Below are positions 42,746 through 50,960 of a DNA stretch of 64,000 nucleotides, piece after piece. The notes under the pieces were generated by a model. It was not told the origin of the DNA. It saw only the letters and a list, made by a program, of their open reading frames with translations, and searched no databases. This DNA comes from Fusibacter sp. A1 (GTDB lineage Bacteria; Bacillota; Clostridia; Peptostreptococcales; Acidaminobacteraceae). The translations under genes and the position numbers were made by a program. Position 1 is the stretch's first letter. Every line of letters starts with the position of its first letter. The stretch spans positions 141,521 to 205,520 of the forward strand of contig NZ_QQWI01000009.1 in the NCBI RefSeq assembly GCF_004125825.1, read 5' to 3'.

Positions 42746-43663
42746 TTATTTTGCAGCCTTGTAAATCGCTTCAGCAGTCAGATTGTATTTGATCAAAAGT
42801 TCCGCTGGATTTCCAGATTCGCCGAATGTGTCCATCACAGCGATCGGTCTAACCGGCACCGGATGGTGCATCGCCACTGTTTCAGAAACTAAGCTAAATA
42901 GTCCGCCGATAACGCTATGTTCTTCAGCTGTAACGATTCTGCCTGTTTCTTTTGCAGCCTTCACAATGATGTCCGTGTCGACTGGCTTTAGCGTATGCAT
43001 GTCGATGACTCTTGCACCGATTCCGTCAGCTTCTAGCATCTTTGCAGCCTTGATCGCTTCTGCGACCATGATGCCTGTAGCGATGATCGTAACGTCGTCA
43101 CCGTCCCTAAGCGTGTTACCCTTACCGATTTCAAACGTAGCGTTCTCGTCGTAGCAAGCATCCACAGCAAGTCTTCCAAGACGAACATAAGCAGGTCCGT
43201 GGAAATCGGCTACAAGTCTTAAAAGCTTATCTGTAGACACGCCGTCCGCTGGATTTACCACCGTCATGTTCGGAAGTGAGCGCATGATCGCCAGATCTTC
43301 GATCGCTTGGTGCGATGCTCCGTCCTCGCCGACTGTAAGGCCCGCATGAGTCGCACACACTTTTACGTTAAGTTTCGGGTAGCAGATCGAGTTTCTGATG
43401 ATCTCAAACGCTCTACCCGCCGCAAACATGGCGAATGTAGAAGCGAAAGGAACCTTGCCGACTGTCGCAAGACCAGCCGCAACACCCATCAGGTTCTGTT
43501 CAGCAATACCCATGTTAAAGAATCTATCTTCATTCACTGATTTAAAATCAGCCGTTTTTGTTGATTTTGAAAGGTCAGCGTCAAGAACTACAATATTCGG
43601 ATTGAGTTCGCCAAGTGACACTAAAGTTTTTCCGTAAGCTTCTCTAGTTGCAATCTTCTTCAT
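42746..43663 (-). CDS. transketolase, C-terminal half (split enzyme)
   Basis: 305 residues covering the pyrimidine-binding and C-terminal domains. Motifs include FFNMGIAEQNLMGVAAG near residue 50 and THAGLTVGEDGASHQAIEDL near 110, typical of transketolase-like chains. Its partner, the thiamine diphosphate-binding N-terminal half, is 6 bases upstream, and together they form the alpha2beta2-type split transketolase found in many Clostridia. The enzyme moves two-carbon units between sugar phosphates. Ribosome site GGGAGG. A full-length transketolase is also encoded at 58480. Confidence 0.95.
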   Translation of the reverse strand: MKKIATREAYGKTLVSLGELNPNIVVLDADLSKSTKTADFKSVNEDRFFNMGIAEQNLMGVAAGLATVGKVPFASTFAMFAAGRAFEIIRNSICYPKLNVKVCATHAGLTVGEDGASHQAIEDLAIMRSLPNMTVVNPADGVSTDKLLRLVADFHGPAYVRLGRLAVDACYDENATFEIGKGNTLRDGDDVTIIATGIMVAEAIKAAKMLEADGIGARVIDMHTLKPVDTDIIVKAAKETGRIVTAEEHSVIGGLFSLVSETVAMHHPVPVRPIAVMDTFGESGNPAELLIKYNLTAEAIYKAAK

Positions 43664-43668
43664 GATGC

Positions 43669-44487
43669 TTACCTCCCTAGTTCTTTCATCGCTTTTTCGA
43701 ATTGTTCAACATTTGGCGCAGTACCATGCCAGCCGGCCTGGTCTTCCATGAATGAAACGCCTTTTCCTTTGATTGTAGTCGCAATAACAAGTGTAGGTTT
43801 TCCCTTTACTGTTTTCGCTTCTTCAAATGCTGCAAGTAGGGCCTCTACATCATGTCCATCAGTCACGATGACATTCCATCCGAAGCTGAGGAACTTCTCG
43901 TCCACTGGAGACACATTCATGACTTCCGAGTTCTTACCGTCGATTTGAAGACCGTTGTAGTCAAGTACCGCAACCAGGTTGTCCAGCTTGTAGTGGGCGC
44001 CTGCCATAGCAGCTTCCCACACGATGCCTTCGTTAAGCTCGCCATCTCCAAGCAGTACGTGGATACGCGCTGATGAGTTGTCCAGTTTTTTACCGATAGC
44101 CATACCGATCGAGCTTGAAAACCCTTGACCTAATGATCCTGTCGACATTTCAACTCCTGGAGTGCCTTTCATGTCTGGATGGCCTTGTAGCATGGCTCCA
44201 GTTTTTCTTAACTGCTTTAAAAGCTCAGGCTTGAAATAGCCACGTCTTGCAAGTGCGCTGTAAAGTACAGGTGCCGCATGACCTTTTGACAGAACGAATC
44301 TGTCTCTTTCGTCATTTGAAGTGTTCTCCGGATCAACGTTCATCACGTTGAAATAGAGTGTTGCAAGTATATCTGCTGAAGATAACGACCCACCTGGGTG
44401 ACCCGAACCTGCTAAATGAACCATTTCGACAATATCCTGTCTAATGACATTCGCAGTTGATTTAAGCTGTTCTACAGTTTGTTTCAT
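43669..44487 (-). CDS. transketolase, N-terminal half (split enzyme)
   Basis: 272 residues with the thiamine diphosphate domain: SGHPGGSLSSADILATLYF near residue 28 and the ThDP motif LLGDGELNEGIVWEAAM (GDG to N) near 150. It forms the active site with the C-terminal half downstream. GGAGG lies 7 bases before the ATG. The unit lies between a PaaK-like ligase and YitT in the surface polymer region, which may mean it serves a special sugar supply, but that is inference. Confidence 0.95.
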   Translation of the reverse strand: MKQTVEQLKSTANVIRQDIVEMVHLAGSGHPGGSLSSADILATLYFNVMNVDPENTSNDERDRFVLSKGHAAPVLYSALARRGYFKPELLKQLRKTGAMLQGHPDMKGTPGVEMSTGSLGQGFSSSIGMAIGKKLDNSSARIHVLLGDGELNEGIVWEAAMAGAHYKLDNLVAVLDYNGLQIDGKNSEVMNVSPVDEKFLSFGWNVIVTDGHDVEALLAAFEEAKTVKGKPTLVIATTIKGKGVSFMEDQAGWHGTAPNVEQFEKAMKELGR

Positions 44488-44500
44488 TCAAAAACCTCCA

Positions 44501-45358
44501 CTAGTCAATCTCTTTAAAGCCTTCTCCTAGTACTTCATGAACGGTAGATACCGTTATAAACGCTTTTGGGTCGTAAGCCGCTGCGACCGCTTTCACTTTT
44601 GCAACTTCAGCTCTGGATACCACACAAAGTAAAACGCCCTTTTGGGAACCTGTGTACATTCCTTTGCCGCTTAAAAATGTCACACCGCGATTCACTTTTG
44701 TGATGATCGCGCTGGATAAAACATCGGGGTGGTCGGTGATGATGGTGAGGGACTTCGAGTAATTCATGCCCTCTACAAAAAAATCGGCCACCTTTACTAT
44801 AATATATAAAGCAATCATCGAATACAATGCCGTTTCGATACTTTTATGAACAATCCCTGCCGAAATGACCACTAAGAGGTCGATCAGCATCATCAGTTTC
44901 GCAAGTGACAGATGTGGAAAGAACCTTTTGAGTATCGCTGCCGCAAGATCCGTTCCGCCAGTCGTTCCACCCTGCCTGAATACAAGACCGATCCCAGCGC
45001 CTGTGAGTATCCCTCCAAAAACCGCTGCCAGCAGCAAATCGCCTGTGACGGTGGCCGTTGAGGCATACCGCTCAAAACCATAAAGCATTATCGATAACAT
45101 CCCGGCGCCAAAGGCCGTTTTCGCACCGAATGTTTTTCCTAAAAAGAACACGCCCAAGACAAAAAGGGGGATGTTGACGGCTAAGTTCGTAACCGAAATA
45201 GGTATACCTGTCAACGTCTGTACGACGATGGCGAGTCCTGTCACGCCACCTGGCGCGATAGTATGCGGCGCCAAGAAAAGGACAAGACCCATCGCAATGA
45301 TAAAACATCCGATGGACATGATTACATAGTCCATTATCCATTTTAAACGATTATTCAT
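44501..45358 (-). CDS. YitT family membrane protein
   Basis: 285 residues: about five or six membrane helices in the first 190 (MSIGCFIIAMGLVLFL; then MLSIMLYGFERY; DLAAAILKR), then a cytosolic DUF2179 ferredoxin-like domain (about 200-285). The family is widespread in Firmicutes with no firm function; transport has been proposed. I took ATG at 45358, seven bases after GAGGTG, over a start nine codons upstream. It lies 13 bases before the split transketolase and may be co-transcribed with it. Confidence 0.88.
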   Translation of the reverse strand: MNNRLKWIMDYVIMSIGCFIIAMGLVLFLAPHTIAPGGVTGLAIVVQTLTGIPISVTNLAVNIPLFVLGVFFLGKTFGAKTAFGAGMLSIMLYGFERYASTATVTGDLLLAAVFGGILTGAGIGLVFRQGGTTGGTDLAAAILKRFFPHLSLAKLMMLIDLLVVISAGIVHKSIETALYSMIALYIIVKVADFFVEGMNYSKSLTIITDHPDVLSSAIITKVNRGVTFLSGKGMYTGSQKGVLLCVVSRAEVAKVKAVAAAYDPKAFITVSTVHEVLGEGFKEID

Positions 45359-45450
45359 AATAAAACACCTCATTAATATTAACAATTAATCAATATTTAC
45401 ATTATCACTTATCACCATGGAAAACGTTCTCCAGTTTCCACGCATGTAAA

Positions 45451-45472
45451 AACCAGCCCTCTTGGGCTGGTT
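45451..45472 (-). terminator. tagA terminator
   Basis: A perfect 9-bp stem AACCAGCCC / GGGCTGGTT with a TCTT loop, followed on the minus strand by TTTTTACATG; eight bases after the tagA stop. Confidence 0.9.
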
Positions 45473-45479
45473 TTGAAAT

Positions 45480-46208
45480 TTATATTTTTCTAGTCGTTAC
45501 GACTTTAAGCATAAACAGAGGCAGTCGCAACATTCTTTTTAGTCTTGAAGGATCGATGATAAGTCGATGGAACCATTCAAGTCCCATGTTCTGCATCCAT
45601 TTCGGAGCCCGCTTGACATGTCCGGCCCATATGTCGACAGATCCGCCCACACCCATAGCGACTTTACAGCTAAGGATGTTCTTGTGCTTATGGATCCATA
45701 GTTCTTGTCTTGGCGCACCCAGACAGACAAATAGGACGTCCGGTTTTACTTCGTTGATATGATCGATGATCTTTAGTTCCTCTTCGTCATCAAAATATCC
45801 GTCTTTGGTGCCTTTGATCATGATGTTTGGAAACTCTTCCACGATATGAAAAGCGGCTACATCCGCAACCTCAGGTTTTCCACCTAAAATGTAGATGCTT
45901 CCTTTAGTCGTATTGAGGAACTTAAGAACACGTTCCATCAGATCGATGCCTGGAACCCTTTCCTTTAAACCCAGTTTATGAATCTTTGACGCATAAATCA
46001 GCCCTATACCGTCCGGCACCACCAACTCTCCATCAAGCAAGGCCCGTTTCAGCTCTACATTTTCTTGTGCCAAAAGAACGATTTCTGGGTTTGGAGTGTA
46101 GATCGCCGCTGTTTTCTCACGCTTTAAAAACGTGACAAACTGCTTGAAAGCGTCTTCAAGAGTAACATTGTCAATTCTCACACCAAATATTTTCACACTT
46201 GTCTTCAT
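45480..46208 (-). CDS. tagA: WecG/TagA/CpsF-family glycosyltransferase
   Basis: 242 residues, one GT26 domain. Motifs: AIYTPNPEIVLLAQ near residue 35, VVPDGIGLIYASK near 63, VLFVCLGAPRQELWIHKHK near 160 and VAMGVGGSVDIWAGHVKRAP near 185. These enzymes transfer ManNAc or ManNAcA to lipid-linked GlcNAc, the linkage step for teichoic acids and secondary wall polymers. Start at the ATG (46208) after GGTGAG; a GTG precedes it directly. It follows csaB by 31 bases, and the pair fits synthesis of a pyruvylated polymer that anchors surface-layer proteins. Confidence 0.95.
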   Translation of the reverse strand: MKTSVKIFGVRIDNVTLEDAFKQFVTFLKREKTAAIYTPNPEIVLLAQENVELKRALLDGELVVPDGIGLIYASKIHKLGLKERVPGIDLMERVLKFLNTTKGSIYILGGKPEVADVAAFHIVEEFPNIMIKGTKDGYFDDEEELKIIDHINEVKPDVLFVCLGAPRQELWIHKHKNILSCKVAMGVGGSVDIWAGHVKRAPKWMQNMGLEWFHRLIIDPSRLKRMLRLPLFMLKVVTTRKI

Positions 46209-46239
46209 CACATTCTCACCATTCCACTTCTAATGCATC

Positions 46240-47295
46240 CTAATTACAGTCATTTATCCAAGTCATAAGCAGTTCCATTTGCTCAGTCGCTGTTTTGCTA
46301 AGGTCGACCAAGTTTTCATTTAGCAACATCCTATACTTCTCCAAATTCATAAGCATATCGTCGATGGCGTCGGATAGTTTTTCGCTGGAAATCGACTCTG
46401 TCGTGCATCCGACCTTTTGATCGACCTGCCTTGCGAAGCTTGCGACCTTTGGGTCGTAGCTGACCGCTATAAACGGAGTATGGGCGATCGTCGATAGAAT
46501 AAGGGCATGCAGTCTCATTCCTATTGTGAACGATGCGTGTTCCAAACACTGCTTAAGCGCCTCGATATCGTGCTCCAAAAGACTCACGTGTCCTCCCTTT
46601 TCAAGCAGGGGTCTGCTGAATAGGCTATCATCAGGCTGTTTCATCGGAACAAGAACAGTATCATAACCGAGTCTATCCAGTTTGTCAATGGTGTCGCTCA
46701 CAGCTTCCAAGATGGCCAAGTCGTTTTTCCAAGGTCTCAGAGACATGACGACATAAGGCCGTTTACTTGGTTTATCCGCATGGGTAGTCTGATCCGACCT
46801 TTGTAAAAATACGCAGTCCACACCGTTGAACAACCTTTTGGGCTGATAACGCGCAAAGGCTTCATAGGCGTCCTGGTCTCTTGATACGATTCCGTCGACA
46901 TTTTTAAGTAGGAACTTGAGCATCATACGGTTGTAGCCATGTGTGACAGGACCGTATCCGTTACCCATCAGATAGACTTTTTTACCTAACAGCTTGCCAA
47001 GTCCGAGAATTCCCATATAGTAGTACAGCGATTTAGAACTGGTTCCGTCTTGAAGTATGCTACCGCCACCGCTTACGAGTATGTCGGTCTGGAGTATCTG
47101 CTTGATCAGGCCTAAGCCTTTCGAACGCGAAACTCCTTCCACTCCATGTACCCGTTCGGTGTCGTGGGCGTTATAGCTCAAAACCTTGATCGCTATCCCG
47201 CCTTGTTCCTTAAGAAATCTGGTGATTGAAGAAAGAAGCACTTCATCTCCCATATTATCGTATCCGTAGTATCCAATTAAAAACAACTTTTTCAT
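46240..47295 (-). CDS. csaB: polysaccharide pyruvyl transferase CsaB
   Basis: 351 residues of the CsaB family, which transfers pyruvate from phosphoenolpyruvate to ManNAc in secondary wall polymers and thereby creates the docking site of SLH domains. Family motifs: LIGYYGYDNMGDEVLLSS at the N-terminus, ILVSGGGSILQDGTSSKSLY near 70, VVMSLRPWKND near 175 and a TIGMRLHALILSTIAHTP motif near 255. It is followed by tagA and preceded by the small membrane protein. SLH proteins themselves are not in the window. Confidence 0.95.
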   Translation of the reverse strand: MKKLFLIGYYGYDNMGDEVLLSSITRFLKEQGGIAIKVLSYNAHDTERVHGVEGVSRSKGLGLIKQILQTDILVSGGGSILQDGTSSKSLYYYMGILGLGKLLGKKVYLMGNGYGPVTHGYNRMMLKFLLKNVDGIVSRDQDAYEAFARYQPKRLFNGVDCVFLQRSDQTTHADKPSKRPYVVMSLRPWKNDLAILEAVSDTIDKLDRLGYDTVLVPMKQPDDSLFSRPLLEKGGHVSLLEHDIEALKQCLEHASFTIGMRLHALILSTIAHTPFIAVSYDPKVASFARQVDQKVGCTTESISSEKLSDAIDDMLMNLEKYRMLLNENLVDLSKTATEQMELLMTWINDCN

Positions 47296-47315
47296 CTTTT
47301 GCGCCCCATGCCAAT

Positions 47316-47780
47316 TTATTCAATCACAATATACGGACCTTTTATCATTATCCAGAACTCTTGGCTGTCCTGTGCGATCTTAAGACCACGTCCATCTTCA
47401 GCAGGAACAAACAGCAAATGGTTCAGTGGTACGATTTCATCCGCCATAAGGTCAATGCCAGTCGTCAAATCAGGTATCTTGTTGTTTAGCGGATCAACCA
47501 CCACCGCTTTTCCCCTTCTGACGATAAACTCAGTGGAATCGGAGAACGCAATCCTTGTTCCATTTTTAAACGTCAGCTTTTCAAACACAGGCGCTTGACC
47601 GTCCGATGTCGACTGTGACCCTAAGATCTCACGCTTAATCTCATCCAGTCGTTTTTCGACATAAGACAGCGATACCAAAGGATCTTGATCGGTACCAGGT
47701 GAAGAGAATGCAAATACGACCACTCCCAGACCAAAACTCAAGCCAAGCATCAGAAAAATCAGATTCTTCATTCGCACCAT
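47316..47780 (-). CDS. single-pass membrane-anchored protein of unknown function
   Basis: 154 residues: one N-terminal helix (about 5-25), a short coil-forming stretch (VEKRLDEIKREILG) and an outside beta-rich domain (about 60-154) with a DGRGLKIAQDS loop. I recognise no named family; the layout resembles stalked extracytoplasmic carriers. GAGGAG precedes the ATG by seven bases. It lies between the EndoA terminator and csaB, 20 bases before csaB, so it may be the first gene of the csaB-tagA unit. Confidence 0.7.
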   Translation of the reverse strand: MVRMKNLIFLMLGLSFGLGVVVFAFSSPGTDQDPLVSLSYVEKRLDEIKREILGSQSTSDGQAPVFEKLTFKNGTRIAFSDSTEFIVRRGKAVVVDPLNNKIPDLTTGIDLMADEIVPLNHLLFVPAEDGRGLKIAQDSQEFWIMIKGPYIVIE

Positions 47781-47800
47781 CTTGTTTCTCCTCTAAAAAA

Positions 47801-47826
47801 AAGCTTTTGACAGCCGTCAAAAGCTT
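47801..47826 (-). terminator. EndoA terminator/attenuator ahead of the csaB unit
   Basis: A perfect 11-bp stem AAGCTTTTGAC / GTCAAAAGCTT with an AGCC loop, followed on the minus strand by seven T. It touches the EndoA stop codon and is followed 6 bases later by the ribosome site of the next gene. Confidence 0.9.
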
Positions 47827-48179
47827 CACACTTCGTCATAAAGTCCTAAACTGACTATCAGCGCATCATCGACAGCCTTCATCAGAATTTTGTCGACATG
47901 CCCCAGCTTTTGACTTAAACGTTTTTTATCGATTGTCCTTATTTGTTCCATCAAAATGACGGAATTTTTAGTCAACCCATGCTTGCCTTTTTTCAACTCG
48001 ACATGGGTAGGAAGCTTAGACTTGGTGATTTGTGCAGTAATGGCCGCAACAATAACAGTCGGGCTGTATTTATTCCCGATGTCGTTTTGTATGATTAAAA
48101 CCGGCCGAAGACCGCCTTGTTCAGACCCCACCACTGGTGAAAGGTCGGCAAGAATAATGTCACCACGTCTAATTTCCAT
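47826..48179 (-). CDS. ndoA: type II toxin, mRNA interferase EndoA/MazF
   Basis: 117 residues, a complete PemK/MazF fold: [20 protein letters not shown] at the N-terminus, [15 protein letters not shown] near 25 and the C-terminal [20 protein letters not shown]. It cleaves RNA at a specific short sequence (UACAU in B. subtilis EndoA) and is neutralised by the adjacent antitoxin. The ATG is immediately after the antitoxin stop codon. The catalytic arginine (RP of GLRPVLI) and threonine region are present, so it should be active. Confidence 0.95.
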   Translation of the reverse strand: MEIRRGDIILADLSPVVGSEQGGLRPVLIIQNDIGNKYSPTVIVAAITAQITKSKLPTHVELKKGKHGLTKNSVILMEQIRTIDKKRLSQKLGHVDKILMKAVDDALIVSLGLYDEV

Positions 48180-48455
48180 TTACTTTTTCCTCATTTTTAA
48201 GTTGTGTTCATAATCGTCCAATGAGGTCATATCTCCTACAAATCCCGTTTCAGCATAATCCAAATTGATCTCAGCCATTTGCTCATAGCCGGACCGTAAT
48301 TCTTGTATACGCTGATTTCTTTTCAGTTCGCCGATGTAAAGTTTCATCGCTTCATTAATTATGGCGCCGTGGTCAGAATGGCACTTGACATAATGTTTGT
48401 ACTCTCGCTTCATATCCTCAGAAAGATATTCAAAAACTGGATTTGTCCCCTGCAT
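48180..48455 (-). CDS. ndoAI: antitoxin EndoAI, ribbon-helix-helix type
   Basis: 91 residues. The N-terminal half is a short RHH-like DNA-binding region (FEYLSEDMKREYKHYV, AIINEAMKLYIGEL), and the C-terminal half LRSGYEQMAEINLDYAETG closely resembles the toxin-binding tail of B. subtilis EndoAI (MRRGYMEMAKINLNIA). I chose the ATG at 48455, 5-6 bases after GGAGGG; a start nine codons upstream would overlap that site. Directly upstream of the toxin, behind alr as in Bacillus. Confidence 0.9.
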   Translation of the reverse strand: MQGTNPVFEYLSEDMKREYKHYVKCHSDHGAIINEAMKLYIGELKRNQRIQELRSGYEQMAEINLDYAETGFVGDMTSLDDYEHNLKMRKK

Positions 48456-48537
48456 AAGTTCCCTCCGCTCACTCTTTACCAAAAGGTTTTTTACGACAGC
48501 GTCGCAGAGTGAATTTTTTTATCATCATATGAAAATT

Positions 48538-48617
48538 TAGGGCAGTAACCCTAGGGTGCCTAAAATCTAGGCTATGTAAATATGCATTTGGGTGATGAAA
48601 TTACTAATCCTATTATA
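48538..48617 (-). promoter_or_regulatory. toxin-antitoxin promoter and CCTA/TAGG half-site cluster
   Basis: TATAAT on the minus strand (48617 to 48612) has TTGCGA 19 bases upstream. In the leader sits a cluster of CCTA/TAGG half-sites: TAGGG (48538-48542), CCCTAGGG (48549-48556) and the palindrome GCCTA-AAATC-TAGGC (48558-48572). They may be antitoxin sites or an RNA fold. Confidence 0.45.
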
Positions 48618-48664
48618 CCCTAAATCACGCTAATATTCGCAACTATTCTTTCTGTAATGTTTTT

Positions 48665-49843
48665 TTAATCAATAGCGGACAATTTAAGCACATCATCACT
48701 GATCGCTACCAAGACGCCCTTATGATAATAATGCCTAGGAACACGCTTGTCAATCATACAAACAATTTCATAGTTGATCGTACCGACGGCATCGGCAATT
48801 TCATCGATTGATTTGAACGCACCTTCATGTGTACCGAACATCGTGACGATATCTCCGATTTTAGCGGACTCGTCTGTCACGCTGACCATACACTGGTCCA
48901 TGCAAATTTTCCCTACAATCCGCATGCGTTTTCCACGGAGAATCACATCCGTCTTTCCCGTCAGCATTCTTGTGAATCCGTCGGCGTACCCCAGAGGTAA
49001 AGTGGCGATTCGCTCGCCTTCTTTGGCGGTATAGATATGCCCGTAACTTACGCTATCCCCTTCATGCAAGGTCTTTACCAGAGAAATCCTAGCTTTGAGG
49101 CTCATGACTTCCTTCAGTTCGACCGCAGTGTGGTCCACCTCTTTCGACGGATAAAGGCCATAAAGCATGATGCCCGCTCTGACCATGTCGCAATTGTATT
49201 GCGGCAGGTCGATGATGGCGGCTGAATTGCTCACGTGTTTGATCGGCACCGTAAAACCGGCATTTTCAATCGCTTCTATCACCTGGTTGAAACGACTAAC
49301 CTGATGATGGGTCGTTGACTTATCCACTTCATCCGCACATGCGAAGTGTGTATACACCCCCTCGATGAAAAGGTGCTCAAGCGAGAAGCAAGCGACTACG
49401 GATTGTGTACCCGCTTCATCACATAAAAATCCTAACCTGCTCATTCCTGTATCCAGTTTAAGGTGCACGGTCATTTGAGTGGAACACTCGCCGGCCGTTT
49501 CATTGAAGAACTTTGCTTGTTCCAGCGTGTAGACCGTCTGTATCAGTTGATGGTCGATCACCTTCTGAGCCAACTCATTCGGCGTATAGCCAAGAACCAA
49601 TATCGGAGTGTCTTTAAAGGCTTTTCTCAGGCTGATTGCCTCGGATAAGGTGGCTACAGCGAATCGGTCAGCACCGTTATCAAGCAGTGTCCTCCCGATT
49701 CTTGCAGCACCATGTCCGTATCCATCCGCTTTGATGACCGCAGTCACAAGCGATTTCTTATCTGTCACTCTTCTTACTTCACGTATGTTGTGTGCTAAAT
49801 TGTCTAAGTTGATTTCTGCCCAAACGGGTCTTGTCGCCTGCAT
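48665..49843 (-). CDS. alr: alanine racemase
   Basis: 392 residues, a fold-type III PLP enzyme converting L- to D-alanine for peptidoglycan. The PLP lysine is in VIKADGYGHG near residue 39, and the second catalytic tyrosine in GDSVSYGHIYTAKEG near 270; KICMDQCMVSVTD follows. The gene stands between acpS and the toxin-antitoxin pair, the common Bacillus order. A 48-base gap separates it from acpS, and a promoter of its own is not obvious. Confidence 0.97.
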   Translation of the reverse strand: MQATRPVWAEINLDNLAHNIREVRRVTDKKSLVTAVIKADGYGHGAARIGRTLLDNGADRFAVATLSEAISLRKAFKDTPILVLGYTPNELAQKVIDHQLIQTVYTLEQAKFFNETAGECSTQMTVHLKLDTGMSRLGFLCDEAGTQSVVACFSLEHLFIEGVYTHFACADEVDKSTTHHQVSRFNQVIEAIENAGFTVPIKHVSNSAAIIDLPQYNCDMVRAGIMLYGLYPSKEVDHTAVELKEVMSLKARISLVKTLHEGDSVSYGHIYTAKEGERIATLPLGYADGFTRMLTGKTDVILRGKRMRIVGKICMDQCMVSVTDESAKIGDIVTMFGTHEGAFKSIDEIADAVGTINYEIVCMIDKRVPRHYYHKGVLVAISDDVLKLSAID

Positions 49844-49891
49844 GTTCGAATCTCCCTGAATTTGAATTTTGTACTCTTCTATTTTACCCTA

Positions 49892-50257
49892 TCACTCAGC
49901 GATTGCATAGCCTACCGCGTAAGCTTTCGCATGGGAGCAGCTCACATGGACAGCGGTGATTCCATATTTATTCATCACCGTCTTTATTGATTCATTCAAG
50001 GTTACGATCGGTTTTCCAAGATCATCCCTGAGCACCTCGATATCGATGAGGTTGAGTCCTCTGAATCCAGTTCCGAGGGCCTTTACGACCGCTTCTTTCA
50101 TCGCAAAGTTCGCTGCGATGGTTTCCGTCCTGTTTCCTCTTGTTTTGAACATTTCCAGCTCACAGGCAGTGAAATTTCTTGTTAAAAACCGTTCATTCTC
50201 ACAGGCGTCCTTCACTCGATCGATTTCGATGATGTCCGATCCGATTCCCTTAATCAT
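49892..50257 (-). CDS. acpS: holo-[acyl-carrier-protein] synthase
   Basis: 121 residues, the normal length. It moves 4'-phosphopantetheine from CoA to a serine of ACP. Motifs: MIKGIGSDIIEIDRV at the N-terminus and FAMKEAVVKALGTGFRGLN near residue 55, which includes the Mg2+ binding E. The ATG at 50257 lies within the last codons of the upstream coiled-coil gene (8-base overlap) after AGGAAAAGG, so the genes are coupled. Starts further upstream in frame would duplicate the coiled-coil gene's sequence. Confidence 0.96.
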   Translation of the reverse strand: MIKGIGSDIIEIDRVKDACENERFLTRNFTACELEMFKTRGNRTETIAANFAMKEAVVKALGTGFRGLNLIDIEVLRDDLGKPIVTLNESIKTVMNKYGITAVHVSCSHAKAYAVGYAIAE

Positions 50258-50840
50258 TGTCCTTTTCCTCGCCCTTGTAGAATCCATCCAGTTGTTCGGT
50301 GATTTCCTTTCCAAGCAGATGGTGCACATATTGATACATTTCATTATTTTTTGCTTCTAGTGAAAACTTCTCCTCATACATCGATCCGAGTTTTTCCCTC
50401 AGGGTCTTGATCTCAAGATCCAAAACCTCGGTTCGTTCCTTTCCAGCTTTGAGCAGTTCATACATCCACCGGACCGAGACGATTCCTATCTCCCTATTCA
50501 GTTTCTTGATGGCAGTCGGTAGCAACTCCGATTCGTACTGTAGCTGGTCGATTTCGTCATTGATTTCATGGATTCGACCTTTCATCTCATCCACCTGCCC
50601 TTCATCCTCGATCTGCCCTTCCTGATGTCCGTCGGTCACCTTGATGATGTCGTTAAGCAACCTTTTCTTTTCCCTTTTCAGGCCGATGAGTTCGCCTTCT
50701 ATCTCCGTCAATCTATTGTTAAGCTTCACAAGTTCATCATACTCTCTACTTACTTCAGGTAAGGAATCCTTTACCAGCTGGAGCCACTTTTTATCATCTA
50801 TCAGCAAAGGCACCCTGTCGATTACTCGTTCAAAATCCAT
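50250..50840 (-). CDS. coiled-coil protein of unknown function upstream of acpS
   Basis: 196 residues, highly charged, with heptad-like stretches of E, K, L, I and R in almost every region, so mostly alpha-helical coiled coil. No signal peptide, membrane helix or catalytic motif. I chose ATG at 50840, seven bases after GGGAG; a GTG two codons upstream is possible. It overlaps acpS by 8 bases and so is co-translated with it. I know of no named family. Confidence 0.65.
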   Translation of the reverse strand: MDFERVIDRVPLLIDDKKWLQLVKDSLPEVSREYDELVKLNNRLTEIEGELIGLKREKKRLLNDIIKVTDGHQEGQIEDEGQVDEMKGRIHEINDEIDQLQYESELLPTAIKKLNREIGIVSVRWMYELLKAGKERTEVLDLEIKTLREKLGSMYEEKFSLEAKNNEMYQYVHHLLGKEITEQLDGFYKGEEKDND

Positions 50841-50923
50841 TTCCACTCTCCCCCTCGCGTTATGACCGCATCCTATCTACAGTATAATCAATTACGGGCA
50901 ATAAAAAAAGAAAACCGAAAAAA

Positions 50924-50957
50924 AAATGGCGCTTGCCCATAAAGGTTTGCGCCATTT
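50924..50957 (-). terminator. terminator of the SleB-type hydrolase gene
   Basis: A 9-bp stem AAATGGCGC / GCGCCATTT with a 16-base loop that can pair further, followed on the minus strand by nine T. Confidence 0.85.
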
Positions 50958-50960
50958 GTC

